From the NCBI GenBank assembly GCA_963580455.1, contig OY756968.1, forward strand, positions 15,841,996 through 15,905,995: 64,000 bases of DNA, read 5' to 3'. Shown here piece by piece: positions 63,801 through 64,000 of the stretch. Origin of the DNA: Euonymus europaeus (taxonomy: Eukaryota; Streptophyta; Magnoliopsida; Celastrales; Celastraceae). Numbering within the stretch: position 1 is the stretch's first letter; every line of letters starts with the position of its first letter. Both the position numbers and the translations under genes were made by a program. The notes under the pieces are model-generated. The model was not told where the DNA came from. It made no database searches and was given only the letters and a program-made list of their open reading frames with translations.

Positions 63801-64000
63801 GAGAGAGTTGAGCAACTTCGGACCATCAAAGTTTCTTGGTGTACACTTTTTATTGTTCTTCTATGTCAAATTTTACGAGTATAAGCATCCAAGATTATTT
63901 TGATGCGAAAACACCAACTTCCTATGACAAATCGACTAAACCATTAAAAGTTCCTCCATAGAGAGAGTTGAGAACTTCGGACCATCAAAGTTGCTCGGTG
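57801..64000 (+). repeat. Diverged satellite monomers (right edge)
   Basis: About 39 monomers. Markers at 58,440 and 58,647 align with 13,633 and 13,840 (offset 44,807), so a piece of the old HOR order persists near 57.8-59.0 kb. From about 59.0 kb no period longer than the monomer was found. Monomers carry many private substitutions and small indels, such as CTCCTCTCATAGAG near 59,954 and a shortened T-tract (ACTTTTTTGTTC) near 63,046. The longest open frame of the window (151 codons, 62,879-63,334) lies here but spans three monomers and is a repeat by-product. Confidence 0.75.

Larger units (their letters stand above)
24464..64000 (+). repeat. 160-bp HindIII satellite array, right block
   Basis: The same satellite resumes immediately after the LTR, in the same orientation and in register with the left block: the interrupted monomer continues at AGCTTCCTAGATT. 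It runs without a break to the window end, apart from three copies of a 99-bp non-satellite insertion. It holds most of the long-range higher-order structure (24/23-monomer units) and, after about 57.8 kb, a more diverged monomer field. No genes or RNA genes are seen. The array continues beyond the right edge. Confidence 0.97.

Noticed and set aside
1..64000. rRNA, tRNA or other structured RNA genes
   Set aside because: No tRNA B-box context, rRNA core or snRNA motif was found on either strand. The only recurrent inverted repeat is the short satellite dyad.

Overview
The window is a plant-type heterochromatic satellite block with no recognisable protein-coding or RNA gene. About 61.8 kb of the 64 kb is one head-to-tail tandem repeat with a 159-160 bp monomer, roughly 385-390 monomers by division. 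All copies run in the same direction and most carry a HindIII site (AAGCTT). The array runs off both ends of the window. Monomer length, AT-richness, layered higher-order repeats (HORs) and a long LTR with plant Ty3/gypsy-like ends all suggest a flowering-plant centromeric or other heterochromatic satellite. I cannot name the species or satellite family from sequence alone.

Layout. 1-3,374: mixed monomers. 3,375-10,094: seven tandem copies of a 956-bp six-monomer HOR, with alternating variants giving a 1,912-bp dimer. 10,095-12,219: mixed monomers. 12,220-29,903: two copies of a 44-monomer (about 7,022 bp) HOR. The second copy carries a 2,200-bp solo LTR (22,264-24,463, 5-bp target duplication AGCTT) and one extra copy of an internal 9-monomer (1,436 bp) sub-repeat. 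29,890-54,900: a 24/23-monomer HOR (3,931 or 3,672 bp). Its long and short forms pair into a 7,603-bp super-repeat, and a 2,236-bp internal segment is duplicated once. 54,900-57,800: local monomer triplication and a 10-monomer module. 57,800-64,000: older-looking, diverged monomers with little recent higher-order structure.

Three things stand out. First, the array records nested rounds of amplification (160 bp, then 0.96, 1.4, 3.9, 7.0 and 7.6 kb), and several unequal-crossover junctions can be placed to within 14-31 bp. Second, a 99-bp non-satellite insertion was captured once and then copied with the 3.9-kb HOR. Third, each monomer carries a short dyad (GAGCAACTT, 10-nt spacer, AAGTTGCTC) that is intact in one monomer class and broken in the other, and many rearrangement junctions fall in or just after it. 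Open reading frames of 60-151 codons occur throughout on both strands, but they are by-products of the repeat and are not annotated as genes. Similarity statements come from comparison by eye and marker spacing; no alignment was computed.
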